Positions 61,995 through 64,000 of a stretch of DNA of 64,000 nt are shown here, piece after piece. The stretch's first letter is position 1; each line of letters starts with the position of its first letter. Made by a program: the position numbers and the translations under genes. The stretch is from contig QBVD01000037.1 of NCBI GenBank assembly GCA_003058525.1, forward strand, positions 1 to 64,000, read 5' to 3'. The notes beneath the pieces are model-generated. The model was not told the DNA's origin. It ran no database searches and saw only the letters and a program-made list of their open reading frames with translations. Source of the stretch: a gamma proteobacterium symbiont of Ctena orbiculata. GTDB lineage: Bacteria; Pseudomonadota; Gammaproteobacteria; Chromatiales; Chromatiaceae.

Positions 61995-62503
61995 CGCTTC
62001 TTTTCCTCGTCACGCAACAGTTCAAGCTGTCGCCGATGCTCTTCAGGACTCGGTTGTTGCTCCAGCTTTTCGATCTCTTCGCGAAAGGCATTCACGTCTT
62101 CAAATTTACGATATACGGAAGCGAATCTGACATAGGCAACCTGATCCAACCGCTTCAACTCATCCATCACCAGTTCGCCAATCGCCAGCGAAGCGACCTC
62201 CCGCTCACCACCTGCCATCAATTTTCGGGTAATGTGGTTGATTGCCGTATCCAGGTGCTCGGCGCTGACTGGCCTCTTTTCCAGTGCGCGAGCCATTCCC
62301 GCACGAAGCTTGCGACCGTCGAAATGGACCCGACTGCCATCCTGTTTTACCACCCAGGGAAGATTGAGTTCTGCCGTCTCGTAGGTAGTGAAGCGCTCCT
62401 TGCAGACCGTGCACTCGCGACGCCTGCGAATCTGATCACCCTCTCCTGCAAGTCGGGAGTCGATAACTTTTGTATCCTGGGCCCCACAGAATGGACAACG
62501 CAT
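61991..62503 (-). CDS. nrdR: Transcriptional repressor NrdR
   Basis: A 170-residue repressor of ribonucleotide reductase genes. It has a zinc ribbon ([17 protein letters not shown] and [13 protein letters not shown]) and an ATP-cone starting [18 protein letters not shown]. The C-terminal [17 protein letters not shown] is characteristic. It lies between glyA and ribD, a conserved gammaproteobacterial order. The gap to glyA is 121 bp. Confidence 0.95.
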   Translation of the reverse strand: MRCPFCGAQDTKVIDSRLAGEGDQIRRRRECTVCKERFTTYETAELNLPWVVKQDGSRVHFDGRKLRAGMARALEKRPVSAEHLDTAINHITRKLMAGGEREVASLAIGELVMDELKRLDQVAYVRFASVYRKFEDVNAFREEIEKLEQQPSPEEHRRQLELLRDEEKKR

Positions 62504-62624
62504 CTTTATAAATTTTGAATTTTAAATATTGAGTTTTGAAATTTAATGCTCACTCTGCACGCACCTACATCGCTTAATATCCGTGTGAAGCATGCACATT
62601 GCATTCAGCACTCAATATTCATCA

Positions 62625-63881
62625 TTAATCCTTATAAACAGGATATTTGGCACAGATTGCGAGAACTTTTGCCCTGACTTCATCGATAACCGCCTGATCA
62701 CCCCGACTGTCGATCACATCACACATCCAACCCGTCAATTCCACGCAATCCTTTTCGCTGAAACCACGGGTTGTAACCGCAGGTGTGCCGACCCTTATTC
62801 CCGATGTCACAAATGGCGACTGAGGATCATTGGGTACCGCATTCTTGTTCACAGTGATATTCGCCGCACCCAGCCAGGCATCAACATCTTTACCGGTCAG
62901 GCCTGCCTCGATGAAACTGACGAGGAAGAGATGATCATCCGTTCCCTTGGAGACCACATCATATCCCCGTTCCATGAAGACCTTGGCCATGGCACGCGCA
63001 TTCTCGATGACATCCCGTTGATAGGCCTTGAATTCAGGTTCCATCGCCTCCTTGAAGGCCACAGCCTTGGCCGCGATAACATGCATTAACGGGCCACCCT
63101 GTGTGCCTGGAAAGACCAGAGAATTAAGCTTCTTTTCGATTTCCGGATTGGCCTTGGCCAGGATCAAGCCGCCACGTGGTCCACGCAGGGTCTTATGTGT
63201 GGTGGTCGTGGTGACATCCGCAATCTGTACAGGATTGGGGTAATGTCCGGCGGCTATCAGGCCGGCAACGTGGGCCATATCGACAAACAGATAGGCACCC
63301 ACTTCATCGGCAATATCGCGAAATCGTTGCCAATCGACAACCCTTGAATAGGCTGAAAAACCGGCCACGATCATTTTCGGTTTATGCTCTCTGGCTAGGC
63401 GTTCAACTTCGTCGTAGTCGATTTCACCACTATCGGGATTCAATCCATATTGGATTGCATGATATATTTTTCCGGAGAAGTTGGGCTTGGCGCCATGGGT
63501 CAGATGACCACCATGCGCCAGACTCATGCCGAGTATGGTATCCCCAGGCTCACACAATGCCATATAGACCGCTGCATTGGCCTGGGAACCGGAATGGGGC
63601 TGCACATTGGCATAGTCCGCACTGAACAGTGCCTTGGCACGATCGATGGCCAGCTGCTCGGCAACATCGACATTTTCACAACCGCCATAATAGCGCTTCC
63701 GCGGATATCCCTCCGCATATTTGTTGGTCATCACTCCACCCTGGGCCTGCATGACCCTTGGGCTGGTGTAGTTTTCTGATGCTATGAGTTCAATATGCTC
63801 TTCCTGACGCCGCTCCTCCGCCTCTATGGCTGCCCAAAGTTCGTCGTCATAACCCTGAATCTGCATGCTTTTATTGAACAT
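62625..63881 (-). CDS. glyA: Serine hydroxymethyltransferase
   Basis: A 418-residue PLP enzyme interconverting serine and glycine with tetrahydrofolate. ATG 63881 is chosen over the frame's first Met at 63971 because the product then starts [16 protein letters not shown], aligning with E. coli GlyA, and GGAG lies about eight bases upstream. The PLP lysine is in [14 protein letters not shown] near residue 228, with [13 protein letters not shown] near residue 25. It begins the glyA-nrdR-rib series. The 119 bp upstream has an inverted pair TCCCT/AGGGA but no recognised riboswitch. Confidence 0.94.
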   Translation of the reverse strand: MFNKSMQIQGYDDELWAAIEAEERRQEEHIELIASENYTSPRVMQAQGGVMTNKYAEGYPRKRYYGGCENVDVAEQLAIDRAKALFSADYANVQPHSGSQANAAVYMALCEPGDTILGMSLAHGGHLTHGAKPNFSGKIYHAIQYGLNPDSGEIDYDEVERLAREHKPKMIVAGFSAYSRVVDWQRFRDIADEVGAYLFVDMAHVAGLIAAGHYPNPVQIADVTTTTTHKTLRGPRGGLILAKANPEIEKKLNSLVFPGTQGGPLMHVIAAKAVAFKEAMEPEFKAYQRDVIENARAMAKVFMERGYDVVSKGTDDHLFLVSFIEAGLTGKDVDAWLGAANITVNKNAVPNDPQSPFVTSGIRVGTPAVTTRGFSEKDCVELTGWMCDVIDSRGDQAVIDEVRAKVLAICAKYPVYKD

Positions 63882-64000
63882 CTCGTTCTCTCCGGCCATA
63901 GTGGAAGGGCGGAAATATATCAAAATATCGGATCTGAGTCCTGTGCTATTGAGAGCGGCCTGATCGATCAAACCATCCCTATGGGAGGGATTTACGTACC

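Noticed and set aside
63960-64000. Riboswitch upstream of glyA
   Set aside because: There is only a short TCCCT/AGGGA inverted pair in the remaining bases; the window ends before anything larger could be judged.

Overview
The window looks like chromosomal DNA of a gammaproteobacterium, most likely a sulfur-oxidizing member of the Chromatiales or Sedimenticola/Thiodiazotropha-like lineages. The evidence is adjacent dsrA and dsrB, an aa3-type cytochrome c oxidase operon, the Pseudomonas-like order mtaD-ubiG-mupP-yciK, the gammaproteobacterial order glyA-nrdR-ribD-ribE-ribBA-ribH-nusB-thiL-pgpA, and xseB-ispA. No rRNA, tRNA, CRISPR array, phage or complete insertion sequence was recognised. The taxonomic placement is an inference from gene content.

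Layout. 0.3-4 kb: MTA/SAH deaminase, ubiquinone methyltransferase, MurNAc-6-P phosphatase and the YciK reductase, closed by a strong hairpin. 4-14 kb: a small ORF, a Kef-type antiporter, small metal-binding-like proteins, a DUF2461 protein, two overlapping membrane GTPases and a degenerate two-receiver GGDEF/EAL regulator. 14-19 kb: dsrAB without the rest of the dsr cluster, then an EF-G paralogue bracketed by two copies of an inverted-repeat element. 19-26.5 kb: accessory genes (DUF924, a Gly/Cys-tailed membrane protein, GlsB, DUF1287, an SLC13 permease, a histone-H1-like Lys/Ala protein), a badly deleted P-type ATPase relic and an FmdE-like gene. 26.7-34.4 kb: a cytochrome oxidase operon (DUF2244, coxB, coxA, a small assembly protein, ctaG, coxC, DUF2909, surf1, an SCO-like protein, ctaB) behind two FNR/ANR-like boxes; ctaA/cox15 is not in it, and an SCO gene lies at 48.4 kb. 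34.7-40.4 kb: DUF2333, a fatty acid desaturase, a CofD/YvcK-like protein and membrane proteins. 40.7-44.4 kb: zwf-pgl-gnd, the oxidative pentose phosphate branch. 45-52 kb: a NYN-domain protein, a Nudix hydrolase, ppx, SCO and parE. 51.9-54.3 kb: xseB-ispA-folE2, with no dxs between ispA and folE2. 54.3-64 kb: on the minus strand, the long glyA to pgpA riboflavin/thiamine/lipid series, interrupted between ribE and ribBA by an oppositely oriented spondin-domain gene.

The most unusual feature is a set of dispersed non-coding elements. Family A has tips ending in GGCCTGTTAACAC and a core hairpin module that occurs singly (6.3 and 19.8 kb) or as an inverted dimer (window start and 46.5 kb). Its apical stem differs between copies but stays base-paired, and in the best copies the outer stems do too. 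Tip-only remnants lie at 26.5, 46.7 and 49.0 kb. Family B has inverted ends of about 25 bp and occurs five times, two copies bracketing the EF-G paralogue. Family C is a single roughly 100 bp element. None encodes a protein, so all would need a transposase supplied elsewhere.
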